Below the pieces are notes generated by a model that had not been told where the DNA came from, searched no databases, and saw only the letters and a list, made by a program, of their open reading frames with translations. A program made the translations under genes and the position numbers. A stretch of DNA of 37,871 nt from Armatimonadota bacterium (GTDB lineage: Bacteria > Armatimonadota > Armatimonadia > Armatimonadales > Capsulimonadaceae): NCBI GenBank assembly GCA_025354405.1, contig JANXMY010000110.1, positions 1-37,871 of the forward strand, in the 5' to 3' direction. Positions 9,657 through 19,619 of the stretch are shown one piece after another. How positions within the stretch are numbered: the first letter of the stretch is position 1; every line of letters begins with the position of its first letter.

Positions 9657-12600
9657 TTGAAATCTTTACGTTCTATTCGCTTTGTCACCCTGCTGTCACT
9701 TTTGGCAGCCTTGTTATCGATAACTCTGGCGGCCAGCCACTTGCAGGCGACGCCGCTGCGAGCTGGAAGTGGAACCGGTCAGGCACTCGCACTTCGTGCG
9801 GCGTTACGTGCTCTGGTTCCGCCGGTGTCCCAGGCAGCCTCTTTCCGTGCGGCCGGAATTCCTGCGAATACGCAGCGTGGGCCCGATGGGCGCTTTATTT
9901 ACGGTAAACCCGGCCTGATGCGCTCCGGTGCGATCCGCCGGGCAGCGCTGGGCAGCAGTGCGGCTCAGGTCAACGAGGGGGTGCAGACATTCGATGTCTT
10001 CAACCCACCTCCCGGCTTTACGCCGACCCAAGGGCCTTCGCTGACGCCGACCAACTTGACACCGATCTGGACGGCAGATGAATCCATGCTCGTCTTCTCC
10101 TCGAACCGGAACAGTGCCGGGTCGGTGGGAAGCCGCTACCATCTCTGGGCCATTCCCTCCAGCGGTGGTGCGCCGATTCAGCTGACCGACAGCACCGGCC
10201 TGGCAGGGGGCGGTGAGTTCTTTCCTGCCCTCAGCGCTGGCAACAACCAGCAGATCGCCTTCACTTCAGATGCCAATTCGCAGGGAATCCAAAACCTGTA
10301 TACGATGGCGTTCACTTCGGCGACCGTCAATGTCACCTCCCTGAATTCGCCGACCATACGCACCGATGCGGGGGCGATTGCGGCAGGCGGCACGGGCTTT
10401 TCCGGCGTCCAGCGCCCGGCATTTTCCCCAAGCAACTCGGACGAAATCGTCTTCTCCGCGCTGAGCAGTGCTGGCGTCTATGCCGGCCACTATCACTTGT
10501 TTTACCTGTATGTCAGCACGGGTGGCTATAGCCAATCGAGCACGTCTCTGCCGGCTAAAATCACCGATGGTCCCGCAGACGACCAGGATCCGGCGTACTC
10601 AGAAGATGGTCAGCTGATCGCATTCTCTTCGACGTCACCGATCTTGACGGCGACGAACGCGGCACCCACCTCGAATCCCGATTCCGCACCGCTCAAGACA
10701 AGTTCGCCAGGCATCAATCGCGGCATCTTCCTGATCGGCGGCGGCGGACGCATCGGCTTCACCAACATTACGAATGCTGACAAAACAACCGGGGCCGGCC
10801 AGCCAATCACAACGACTGGAGCCGACAGTTTTGGTCCGGCCTGGTCGCCGCTTCGCCGCAATGCGTATTTGAACCCGGCTCCCGGTGCGGAGTATATCGC
10901 GTTCGCCCGCGGTGCAAGCCCCTCCACGCCTCATGACATCTTCTACCTGCAGGTGCTTCAGAACATCGACTCGACTGGTCAGAGCGGTGTTTCTAACGAG
11001 GCGGCGACGACACCAGTCAACCCCAGCACACCGATCTATCAAATCAATTCCGGTGGTCCGGAAATCCGTGATCCGAATTTCCCTGGAACGGACTACGCTT
11101 CCGTGACAGTGCTCGCGGCGCAGCGAAATCGCCCGGTTGTCTTAACCGGTGGAACAACAGATGTGCCAGCGCCGCCGCCGGTCACAAACACGCTCAACGA
11201 TCCGGGCACCCCTCCCGCTGTCTACAACACCGATGTCTCCGGCACCTTCGCCTATAATTTCAAGTATCTGACACCGCAGGCCCGCTACAAAGTGCGGCTG
11301 CATCTGTCCGACCCGAAGAACAATGTCCCGAAGGCACGCCTCTTCACTGTGACCATCAACGGCCAGTTGCAAACGGTCGCGGATGCCACCGGACAGCCTA
11401 CAACCAGCATTGATATCGTTCAGCAGGCACAGTCATCGCCCGGTAAGCTGATCGGACTAGTTACCGACTCCACCTCGGGCACGCCGGTCTCCGGAGCAAC
11501 GATCACGGTCACTGATCCGACCAGCGGCGCCACCATTGGTACATCGCCAAGTCCGCTCGTCACCAGTGCTGCTACAGGCACAAATTATAACGGCGTTGTG
11601 AACCGCGGGACTTACCGCGTCACAGTGACGCCGGCTGCCGGATCAGGCTATGGACCGCAGTCCCAAATCGTCAATGTGAACAGCGGCTCTTCAGCCCGAG
11701 CTGACTTCAACCTTTCTCAGGGGACAGGAACGGTAACTGGTACCGTAACCGATAGCATCGGTTCGCCGGTAGTCGGCGCTCCCGTCACTTTCACGGATTC
11801 TACTTCCGGAGTCGCCGCAGTGACTAGCCCCGCCAGCGTGGCCACCGGCACGAACGGTAAATACACGGCTACGCTCGCTCCCGGCAACTACGATGTTACG
11901 GTCTCCCCAGGGAACGGGTCCGGCACTGCCACCCAGACGAAACAGAGCACGGTGACGACTGCAAATACCCCGGCTGCTCCCGCCGTGGTGAACTTCTCGC
12001 TCGCGACGGGTGCCGGTGCCGGAACCGTCGCCGGTCTGGTCACCGACTCGGTGTCAACCCTGCCGATCTCCGGCGGGACAGTCAAGGTCTTGACCGGGAC
12101 GACTGTCGTCGCAATCTTCACGACCACTGGCGGGACCCCCGCCAACACGCCCGCCGCCCCGAATGGTGACGGCAAGCCGGCAAACTATATCGGTCTTCTG
12201 CCGACCGGTACCTACTCGTTCCAGTTCTCGGCGTCGGGCTACACGGCAGTGTCCCAAAGTGTCACTGTCGTGAATACGACGGCCGCACCGGCAAATGCCT
12301 TTGTCCGCGCCGATAAAGTTCTGGTCAACACTGCGCCAAGCTCCGGCCAGAATACTGCCGTCGTTGAAACGTTCAATGTCCAGGCCCCGGCCCAGGATGT
12401 GGTCGATGGCTCCGGCTTGATCGTCGCCCGAACGGGCAGCATCACCGTGGCCTTTAATCCGGTCTCCGGTGATCCGCCGATCGTTCAGGCCATCGAGATC
12501 ATCTCGGATGGGGCTGAAACTCCCCCGGTCGGAAGTGGCCGGTTTGTCAGCAGCGGCTTCGGCGACCTCACGCGAACCACGACATTCGCGGCGCCGACAA

Positions 12601-15600
12601 TTACCAGCGCCCTCGGTGGAACTGTCTCCGGTCAGCCCCAGATCACGCTAAACTTTACTCCCGGCTTCAGCAACAGTGTTCCGACCAGCTTCAATCTGTA
12701 CCGCTCGGCGGGGACGCTCACTTCGGTGAACACTCCTCCTTCGGTCAGTCAGGCCGGCTCAGAAGGCTCCGTCCCGATCGCACTCATTGCAGGCACGGGC
12801 GGCAACCCGCTTCCGTACGTTGACACCAACGTTTTCCTCAACACGGAGTACTATTATCAGCTGACAGCGGTGTACAGCGAAACTGTTACCCCGGAGACGG
12901 GCGCAAATCCTGCGATCATGCTCAATACGGATGATAATGCCGGTCAGACCGGACCGAATGGCAACGTTTACGATGATATCTATCCGACGTGGTCGCCGTT
13001 TATCACCGTGTCCAGTATCGCCTATTCGTCCAACCGGACCGTGACTTACAACGACCCGGCAAATAATGGGTCACCGGCCGAGCGGGCGATCTCCATCGCT
13101 CGCGGTGGCAGTCTTGGGACGACCGGGACCGCTGGGCCGAACTATGCTGGAATTCTCGAATCACAGCTTCTGAACCTGGACCCTCCGACTCTGCTGCCAT
13201 ACAGCGGCAACGAAGTCATCCACGTGTCGGACTCCGCGGGTAATACGACACGCACGGGTATCACGCCGGGTCAGTCGGTGACATTCACCGTTCGCCTCAG
13301 CAGCCGCGAAGCCGGGATCGACAACACGGGCGGCCCGGACGGCAAGCCGAACGTCTATATTCAGATCAAAGATCCTGACAGCAAGTATCAGGATGCTCAG
13401 GGCATAGAGCATAAGGTCTTTGCCAAGGATTACCAGTTCCGCAATCAGGTTAATAACCAGCGCGGCCCGAATTTCGACAGCGGGACGTCCGCAACACTGA
13501 TCAATGGAGGCGGCTACACCGGCTACAACTTCTTGCCAGGCACGAATGGAACCTATTCGGTTCCGCAGCGCGGTTCCATCGGTGGGGTTGAAGGAGCGGA
13601 AGGCTTTAGCAGCACCCCGATCGGTCCGGATGCCAACAAGTCCGACACGATCTCCATCGGTCGAGACGGTGGCGGCACCAATATTCAGCAGCCGGTCGAC
13701 GGCAAAGGCCAGCCGATTCTGGACGGGAACAAAAACCCCATCCTCAATCTGCCCGGCGGTGATCCCGATAAGTTCATTCCATGGGGTCCGGAGTTCGAAT
13801 GCCAGGTTGTCAACCCGCAGTTTGCATTGGCCGGAACCGGGGACACGGCAATCACTGATTATGTCGATCCGTATTACCTGGCGGGTGTGGATGATCAGCA
13901 GCCGTTCAGCGGCTTCTCCAAGCAGCGTCCGACCACGGGCACAAATGGGGCTCCGGCGGAATGGCTTCAGCTGACCAAGGCAGCCGCGCAGGATAGTCAA
14001 GGGGGCGTTCTTTACACCGCGACCTGGAAAACGCCGACCTCGGCGAGTGACTACTACCTGGATGTCATCGCCTTCGATACTGCGACGCCACCGGTCATCT
14101 CCGGCTCTGGCGGCTTAGGCCAGGGGAACTGGCGTATCTACGACAATGTCTGGGGCTTCAGCACGGCTTCCACCATCACGAACAACGACATTCTCGTTGT
14201 TGGCGATTATCCGCTGGGCCAAAAGTTCGCGGCATCCACATTTGGTGGTCAGCGTGGTCTCCTGAACCTTGTTCCGAAACTGTTCGGAGCGGAGTCCTAC
14301 GTCACGGACATCGATGTCAATCTGCTGCCCAATGCGATCTACCGCTATACGGTCTTCCCTGGCGCAGATGTTGATCGGCCGCAGAACGAGGTGCTTGATC
14401 TCAACACCTACTATAATCCCGCCGACCTCGGGACATTCTCTGCGAGTAATCTGCCAGTCCTGAATGGTCTTGGTGTCGGGTCGTACTACGACAATTTCAT
14501 TGATGACGGCGGGCGGGTTGACGGCAAACCCTCTGTCCGAGCTCAGCAGTACAGCCTCTGGCGTATTCTTGCTCGTGGCCCGGTTCCCGAAGCAGTTTAC
14601 AAAGCGTATGAGCCGGTGACGCAAAAGCAGCCGGCGGTGAACGATCCGGCTGCGCCGACCAATGTAAATGTCGCGGCGGGCAATGTAACAGTTGCCAACC
14701 GATGTATTCTCTGGATATCACCTTTCACCGGCGATCTCTTGGTCGGGCCGGGAACTCTGATCGATCCGTCTACACAGACCTCGCTTCGGGCGTATGTCAA
14801 AGCTGGTGGACGTCTCTGCGTCTCCGGCCAGGACGTCGGTTCTGCCCTGACTCAGGGCGGCACGGTCAATAACGCTGCGGGTGGGTTCCTCTCCGACGTA
14901 CTAGGTGCGACGCTGAAATCGACGAATGGCGGAACGCACATCCCGGTCAGCGGCACCAGTGTGGTGGATAATCGTATCACGAGCATTCCTTACTATGATG
15001 GGACGCTGGAGGGAAGTTACCCGGAGATACTGCCAAGTGGACTCAGAATAGATATCCCACCTTCAACGCGTCCGATCAGAATCTCGAATAACTACAATGG
15101 AAATATCTTCCAATCCGTATACAATCCGAACCAGAACTGGTCTGGTAACTGGCGCACAGATGGCTCTCTGGATCAGCTTGGGCCCTATATTCAGCCCTTC
15201 CCGGAGCAGTCGAACAACTTCAACTCTGTCGTCAGTGCAATCGATACGATCACACCAAATGCCGGAGCACACACGGATATCACCCTGGCGGCCTTTGTAA
15301 ACCCAATCCCGTCTACCCAAAACGGCAACGTCAATGCGGCCTCCGCACCGGGCGGCGCTGGTCTGATCTACACCGATAACACCGGGCTGGGTGGCAACGG
15401 CAGCAAAGTGGTTTACTCCACCTTCGGCCTGGAAGCACTCAGCACCGAATATTACAAGCAGACGAACTCCAATAAGCCGAACCCGAACATCTACCTGCCT
15501 CGTAATCAGAGGCAGAACATTCTGCATAACATCGTGGACTATCTGCGGACAGGGACGATTCTTGGCACGGTCCGCTCGACCAGCGGCAGCGGCTTGGTAG

Positions 15601-17213
15601 GATCCGGGATTGCCGGTGCCACGGTTTATCTGCTCTCCGCTTTCGGCCCGGCTATTCCGGGACGCGGGACGTTCAGCGCCACGACCGATGCTGGCGGCAA
15701 CTTCCATATCGACGGCGTCGAGCCGGGCAGCTACACTATCGCTTCCTACCGAACCGGGTATATTCGGGCGGCCTCCAACCCCGGCGTCGTCTTTACCGTC
15801 GAGGGCGACTCTTCGCAGCAGGCCAGCTTGACATTGACCCAGGCGACCCCGGGTGCCCTGAGCGGCACGGTCACGGACGGCACTAACCCTGTCTCCGGCG
15901 CTTCCGTCGTGTTCACATCAACGGACGGCCAGACGGTGGCGGCTACGACAGACACAAACGGTAAGTACTCGCTGCCGACGATTCCTCAGGGTACCTACAC
16001 TGGGACAGCAGCAAAAACTCCCGGCTTTGGCACTTCTGCATCGCAGACGGTGACGGTGACCGGCGGCTCCAGCCAGACTGTCAACTTCATTCTGAAGCCA
16101 GGTCCTGGTACGGCCACGGGCCGCGTTGTTGATCTCAGCGGTAATCCGATCTCCGGAGCGACCGTTTCCTTCATCACCGGCAGCCCGGCCACGATCGTGA
16201 CGACCGCGACTACCGCGGCGGACGGAACCTACTCCGCCACGGTAAATGCCGGTTCGTACTCCGTAACTGCGACTGCGCCCGGCTATGGCAACAGCGTGCC
16301 GATCAGCGTCGTCGTGACAGGCGGTGCAGCCGTCTCCGTGCCAGACATCCAGCTCGGTCCGATTTCCAACGGCACTCTGGGAGGGCTAGTGACTGGGACT
16401 ATCTCGGCGACACCGATCGCTGGAGTGACGATCACGGTCACGAGCTCTGTGACCGGGCAAGTTGTCTCTGCCACCACTGGGGCGGTGACCGCAGCCCCGG
16501 ACGGCAGCGGGCCGATCAACTATGGACCGGTCACGCTGGCATCGGGTACGTACAACGTTTCCGCGGCGAAAAACGGAACCGCAGCGGGCAGCCAGAGTGT
16601 GACAATCACCGCGAACACGTTCAGCCGGCTGGACTTCACCGGAACCTCCGGTCTTCCGGCACTGCACACGTTCCCGGCGGGACTGAACTTCCTGTCCGCG
16701 CCGTTTGATTACAGCAGCTCCAGCTTCGACGTGCTGTTTGGCACACTGAATACGGCGGCTGCAGGCGCGATGCCGAACGGGAACCGATCGCATGTTGCGG
16801 TTTGGGACCCGACGGTCAGCGCTTACGCGGTTGATCCGACCCCGCCCGCAGATGCCTTCCGGCTTGGCAGCGGCTACTGGGTCTTCCTGAAAAACGGTGC
16901 GATACTTAGCCAGCCGGGTGCCAGCCCGACGGGGCCTACCGTCTCCGTGGCCCTGACTCCCTTCTGGAACCAGATCGGTGTCCCCAGCACGAGCGGGGTC
17001 CCTGTCTCCAGCCTGCGATTCAATACCGGTGCGACCACGCTGTCCTTCGCTGATGCAATCAGCAGCAGCAACCATGTGGTTTCGCCGACGCTCTACCGCT
17101 ACGACGGGAATGCTTATCAGGCCGTCGGTGCCGCCGATACGCTTCAGCCTTACCAGGCTTACTGGATCAAGGTCTTCGTTGCGACATCCGTACTGATCCC
17201 GACCGGCAAGTAA
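9657..17213 (+). CDS. Giant secreted beta-propeller / malectin / carboxypeptidase-regulatory-like protein 2
   Basis: Paralogue of the preceding giant gene, about 2,518 aa, function unknown. The TTG at 9657 is preferred: AGGAGG sits at 9641-9646, and translation opens directly into a signal peptide (MKSLRSIRFVTLLSLL). A reading from 9474 would put about 60 untypical residues before it. The order matches paralogue 1: propeller repeats, VTFTVRLSSREAGI region, Rossmann-like segment (LWISPFTGDLL, GGRLCVSGQDVG), four regulatory-like Ig repeats, and C-terminal GSGYWVFLK / FWNQIGVP / PYQAYWIK domain. It differs by an insertion of about 600 residues (about 11032-12900) in the propeller. This holds a malectin-like domain, itself split by three Ig-like repeats, then an FN3-like domain. 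Malectin domains bind glucose-rich glycans, so carbohydrate binding is a reasonable inference. Confidence 0.85.
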   Translation: MKSLRSIRFVTLLSLLAALLSITLAASHLQATPLRAGSGTGQALALRAALRALVPPVSQAASFRAAGIPANTQRGPDGRFIYGKPGLMRSGAIRRAALGSSAAQVNEGVQTFDVFNPPPGFTPTQGPSLTPTNLTPIWTADESMLVFSSNRNSAGSVGSRYHLWAIPSSGGAPIQLTDSTGLAGGGEFFPALSAGNNQQIAFTSDANSQGIQNLYTMAFTSATVNVTSLNSPTIRTDAGAIAAGGTGFSGVQRPAFSPSNSDEIVFSALSSAGVYAGHYHLFYLYVSTGGYSQSSTSLPAKITDGPADDQDPAYSEDGQLIAFSSTSPILTATNAAPTSNPDSAPLKTSSPGINRGIFLIGGGGRIGFTNITNADKTTGAGQPITTTGADSFGPAWSPLRRNAYLNPAPGAEYIAFARGASPSTPHDIFYLQVLQNIDSTGQSGVSNEAATTPVNPSTPIYQINSGGPEIRDPNFPGTDYASVTVLAAQRNRPVVLTGGTTDVPAPPPVTNTLNDPGTPPAVYNTDVSGTFAYNFKYLTPQARYKVRLHLSDPKNNVPKARLFTVTINGQLQTVADATGQPTTSIDIVQQAQSSPGKLIGLVTDSTSGTPVSGATITVTDPTSGATIGTSPSPLVTSAATGTNYNGVVNRGTYRVTVTPAAGSGYGPQSQIVNVNSGSSARADFNLSQGTGTVTGTVTDSIGSPVVGAPVTFTDSTSGVAAVTSPASVATGTNGKYTATLAPGNYDVTVSPGNGSGTATQTKQSTVTTANTPAAPAVVNFSLATGAGAGTVAGLVTDSVSTLPISGGTVKVLTGTTVVAIFTTTGGTPANTPAAPNGDGKPANYIGLLPTGTYSFQFSASGYTAVSQSVTVVNTTAAPANAFVRADKVLVNTAPSSGQNTAVVETFNVQAPAQDVVDGSGLIVARTGSITVAFNPVSGDPPIVQAIEIISDGAETPPVGSGRFVSSGFGDLTRTTTFAAPTITSALGGTVSGQPQITLNFTPGFSNSVPTSFNLYRSAGTLTSVNTPPSVSQAGSEGSVPIALIAGTGGNPLPYVDTNVFLNTEYYYQLTAVYSETVTPETGANPAIMLNTDDNAGQTGPNGNVYDDIYPTWSPFITVSSIAYSSNRTVTYNDPANNGSPAERAISIARGGSLGTTGTAGPNYAGILESQLLNLDPPTLLPYSGNEVIHVSDSAGNTTRTGITPGQSVTFTVRLSSREAGIDNTGGPDGKPNVYIQIKDPDSKYQDAQGIEHKVFAKDYQFRNQVNNQRGPNFDSGTSATLINGGGYTGYNFLPGTNGTYSVPQRGSIGGVEGAEGFSSTPIGPDANKSDTISIGRDGGGTNIQQPVDGKGQPILDGNKNPILNLPGGDPDKFIPWGPEFECQVVNPQFALAGTGDTAITDYVDPYYLAGVDDQQPFSGFSKQRPTTGTNGAPAEWLQLTKAAAQDSQGGVLYTATWKTPTSASDYYLDVIAFDTATPPVISGSGGLGQGNWRIYDNVWGFSTASTITNNDILVVGDYPLGQKFAASTFGGQRGLLNLVPKLFGAESYVTDIDVNLLPNAIYRYTVFPGADVDRPQNEVLDLNTYYNPADLGTFSASNLPVLNGLGVGSYYDNFIDDGGRVDGKPSVRAQQYSLWRILARGPVPEAVYKAYEPVTQKQPAVNDPAAPTNVNVAAGNVTVANRCILWISPFTGDLLVGPGTLIDPSTQTSLRAYVKAGGRLCVSGQDVGSALTQGGTVNNAAGGFLSDVLGATLKSTNGGTHIPVSGTSVVDNRITSIPYYDGTLEGSYPEILPSGLRIDIPPSTRPIRISNNYNGNIFQSVYNPNQNWSGNWRTDGSLDQLGPYIQPFPEQSNNFNSVVSAIDTITPNAGAHTDITLAAFVNPIPSTQNGNVNAASAPGGAGLIYTDNTGLGGNGSKVVYSTFGLEALSTEYYKQTNSNKPNPNIYLPRNQRQNILHNIVDYLRTGTILGTVRSTSGSGLVGSGIAGATVYLLSAFGPAIPGRGTFSATTDAGGNFHIDGVEPGSYTIASYRTGYIRAASNPGVVFTVEGDSSQQASLTLTQATPGALSGTVTDGTNPVSGASVVFTSTDGQTVAATTDTNGKYSLPTIPQGTYTGTAAKTPGFGTSASQTVTVTGGSSQTVNFILKPGPGTATGRVVDLSGNPISGATVSFITGSPATIVTTATTAADGTYSATVNAGSYSVTATAPGYGNSVPISVVVTGGAAVSVPDIQLGPISNGTLGGLVTGTISATPIAGVTITVTSSVTGQVVSATTGAVTAAPDGSGPINYGPVTLASGTYNVSAAKNGTAAGSQSVTITANTFSRLDFTGTSGLPALHTFPAGLNFLSAPFDYSSSSFDVLFGTLNTAAAGAMPNGNRSHVAVWDPTVSAYAVDPTPPADAFRLGSGYWVFLKNGAILSQPGASPTGPTVSVALTPFWNQIGVPSTSGVPVSSLRFNTGATTLSFADAISSSNHVVSPTLYRYDGNAYQAVGAADTLQPYQAYWIKVFVATSVLIPTGK
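11032..12513 (+). other. Split malectin-like domain with Ig-repeat insertion
   Basis: The N-terminal half (about 11032-11366) reads INSGGPEIRDPNF, then GTFAYNFKYL, YKVRLHLSDP and ARLFTVTING, the usual malectin order. The C-terminal half (about 12359-12513) reads VVETFNVQAP and SITVAFNPVSGDPPIVQAIE, the usual malectin end. Between them lie three repeats opening KLIGLVTDS, TVTGTVTDS and TVAGLVTDS. The domain name rests on motif order and not on a profile search. Confidence 0.6.
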
Positions 17214-17252
17214 GCCGGCCTGTTTCAGAGAGTAAGAGCAGTCTTATCCTCC

Positions 17253-17277
17253 GTCCCGGCTCCATGAGAGCCGGGGC
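17253..17277 (+). terminator. Hairpin after second giant gene
   Basis: CCCGGCTC (17255-17262) pairs with GAGCCGGG (17268-17275) around CATGA. A G-U and a further G-C pair extend the stem to ten. No T-run follows, and no clear promoter is visible before the next gene, so it may act as an intercistronic partial terminator or processing site. Confidence 0.5.
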
Positions 17278-17349
17278 GGCACGCCAATACTAGAAAACCG
17301 CGATTGTCGCCGATCTACTCGGCATACTTTTCAGGAGGAATGTGACTCA

Positions 17350-19599
17350 GTGAAACGATTCAAACAGCATTGGAGCGCGCCGCTCATCAGTGCCCTGCTT
17401 TCGGCCTTGATGGTACTCCCCGTACTCTGTCTTTTCCTGTTTGCCGCACCGGCGGCGCAGGCGCAGGGCTTGACCGCCAGGCAGCCGACGTGGGCTATTC
17501 TGGACTTCGCCAATCCCTCTGGGTACGGTGGTGCGGATGTCGGGAGACTGGCCTCGGACTCTTTCGTGGTCCAGCTTTCCAAGCTGAACCGATACGCCGT
17601 CCTGCCCCGGCAGGAGCTGCTAAATGGTATCCAGACCGAGAACTTGACACCGCCGCTGAACCTGACTAGCATCCGCCGCCTTGGAGAGAGCCTCGGCGTG
17701 AATGCGGTTGTCGCCGGTGAAATTGCGTCCGTCTCGTTCTCCAGTGATCGCCGCCAGGCGAAAGTTAATGTCGTCATCCGTGTGATCGACCCGCGCTCCG
17801 GTTACCTCTTGAACGGTGCTTTGGCGGAAGGCCTGTCCAACCCCCGACCCATTCCGGTCACCGACGAAGAGCAGCTGGTCAACGAAGCCTTTAGCAACGC
17901 GGCCTTCAACGCCGTTAAGCAGATCAGCAAGTTCAATCTGCCGGTTGCGACAGTTCTGATCGGGCGTGACACGACCAGCGTCACCCTGAACAAAGGCAGC
18001 CGCGATGGCCTTTACAATGGCCTGGACATGTTCGTGACTCGAAACGGTGTCGTGACCGGAACGGTCAAGATCTCGGAAGCGACGAATAACGACTCCAACG
18101 CCACCGTCACTGACCTGGGCATTGGCATTCGGCCGGAAGACCGGGCGACCGCGATTTATCACCTGCCTTCCTATACGGTGGATAAAGCAACGGGAGTTTA
18201 TGACGGCGTTAAAACTGGCGATGTCGCAGCAGATATGCCGGCCTCGGCGCCAAGGCACAGTGCGTTCAGCGGCATTGGCGGAATCCTGATTGCCATTCTC
18301 GCCAGCGTGCTGCTGATCTCCCTCATTAAGCGGGGTCATAATGACAATTCGCTCGGCGGGGCGACTGTTGCCGGACCGCAGGCGATTGCCGGGCGGTCCC
18401 AGGATCTGGGCGGGCCCCTGACTACTCTGCCGCTGGGCGGCACAATCAGTATTCCCAACTATATTCCGGTCTCGGTGCGTATCACGTCCGACCTGGGCAA
18501 CATCAACCCAAATAACTTTCTGGAATACCATATCTACCGCAGCGATTCGCCTACCGTTTTGACCAGCCCCGCCAGCCTTGGCTTCGTCCCCGTAGTCACC
18601 ACCAGTACTGGTGGCAACAATGGCAACAATGGCGGCGGCAATGGCAACGGCGGCGGGACGACCGGTACCGGCACTGGGGGCGGGCTTGGCCTCGGTGGCT
18701 TTGGCCAGCTTCCTCTGCTGTCCCAAAGCGCCCATGGACGGCTGCTCGTCTTTGATGACATCAACAACAAGACCTCTGTCGTTGCCTCCAAGCCGGACTT
18801 GACGGATAGTTCCACGCTTATCTCTATCACTGTCACGGCCCCGATTGCGACCGTGGCGAACCCAACAATTGGGCTGCCTGGGACCGGACTGCTGTTCGGT
18901 CAGCGCGTTTCCTATTCGATTGAAGGGCTTTATATCCAGCCTGCGACTTACAGTTCAGGCTCGATCAATCCCGGCACCAGCAGCAGTGGTAACTCCAATA
19001 CAAACAGCGGAAATACCGGCGGCAACAATGGTGGCAATAATGGGGGAAACAATGGCGGCAATAATGGAGGCAACAACGGCGGCAATACCAGTGGCAATAA
19101 CTCCAGCACGTCTGGCTCTAACTCAAGCGGTACCACCAGTGGACACGGTCAGACCTTCCAGTTAACGGGACGTCGCAACACAAACTCCGTGACGTTGATT
19201 GAGCCGGTGCAGCCGGCGGCCAATGCCGTCACAGGCACAGGTCTCAACAACATCAACGTGAGCGTTCCAGCAACGCGCGGAGCGGACGACTATGTCCTGC
19301 AAGTCAGCACCAATCCCAGCTTCTCGGATGCGGTCTCATTCAAATCCGCGTCAGGTTCATATGCGAACACGGCCACCCCGTTGAATCCAACTCAGGGTGC
19401 TCCAGTGGTTTTCAACAACATCAACCTGACGACGACATTCCCGAATGGTACGAACTTCTTCTACCGAATCGGAGCACGTGACCCGGCAAATGGCGGCGAT
19501 TCGGGGTCAAATCCGTATGTCTTCAGTGACCCGCTTCCGCTGGCAGCGAGCAGCGGAAACCCGCCCATTCAACCCGCGTTCCGGGGCCGGAACAGATAA
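17350..19599 (+). CDS. CsgG/FlgT-like envelope protein with membrane helix and Gly/Asn-rich linker
   Basis: Exported 749-aa protein starting at GTG 17350, with AGGAGG at 17333-17338. Order: signal peptide (1-38, cut after AAQA; no lipobox); CsgG-like domain (~45-195) with WAILDFANPSGYG, LGVNAVVAGEIASVSF and VVIRVIDPRSGYLLNG; an FlgT C-terminal-like segment (~200-272) with VTLNKGSRDGLYNGLDMFV; one hydrophobic helix (~308-327); then an FN3-like region, two Gly/Asn-rich stretches and a final FN3-like domain. True CsgG is a shorter lipoprotein forming the curli secretion pore; here the lipid anchor is missing and the protein is nearly three times longer. Six GGNN units (19018-19089) use different synonymous codons, so the repeat is kept at protein level. 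Its place right after the giant genes suggests a role in their assembly or anchoring; this is inference. Confidence 0.75.
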   Translation: MKRFKQHWSAPLISALLSALMVLPVLCLFLFAAPAAQAQGLTARQPTWAILDFANPSGYGGADVGRLASDSFVVQLSKLNRYAVLPRQELLNGIQTENLTPPLNLTSIRRLGESLGVNAVVAGEIASVSFSSDRRQAKVNVVIRVIDPRSGYLLNGALAEGLSNPRPIPVTDEEQLVNEAFSNAAFNAVKQISKFNLPVATVLIGRDTTSVTLNKGSRDGLYNGLDMFVTRNGVVTGTVKISEATNNDSNATVTDLGIGIRPEDRATAIYHLPSYTVDKATGVYDGVKTGDVAADMPASAPRHSAFSGIGGILIAILASVLLISLIKRGHNDNSLGGATVAGPQAIAGRSQDLGGPLTTLPLGGTISIPNYIPVSVRITSDLGNINPNNFLEYHIYRSDSPTVLTSPASLGFVPVVTTSTGGNNGNNGGGNGNGGGTTGTGTGGGLGLGGFGQLPLLSQSAHGRLLVFDDINNKTSVVASKPDLTDSSTLISITVTAPIATVANPTIGLPGTGLLFGQRVSYSIEGLYIQPATYSSGSINPGTSSSGNSNTNSGNTGGNNGGNNGGNNGGNNGGNNGGNTSGNNSSTSGSNSSGTTSGHGQTFQLTGRRNTNSVTLIEPVQPAANAVTGTGLNNINVSVPATRGADDYVLQVSTNPSFSDAVSFKSASGSYANTATPLNPTQGAPVVFNNINLTTTFPNGTNFFYRIGARDPANGGDSGSNPYVFSDPLPLAASSGNPPIQPAFRGRNR

Positions 19600-19619
19600 G
19601 ACAGAGAGGAACTCATTTC

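Noticed and set aside
13161-14000. 279-codon minus-strand frame inside the second giant gene
   Set aside because: GC-rich codon bias opens antisense frames; the plus-strand frame is continuous and has clear domains.
17620-18735. 371-codon minus-strand frame over the CsgG-like gene
   Set aside because: Antisense shadow; no recognisable motifs and no promoter or ribosome site.
19018-19089. Possible CRISPR or DNA-level repeat in the Asn/Gly stretch
   Set aside because: Units are contiguous, in frame and differ by synonymous changes; this is a protein repeat with no spacers.
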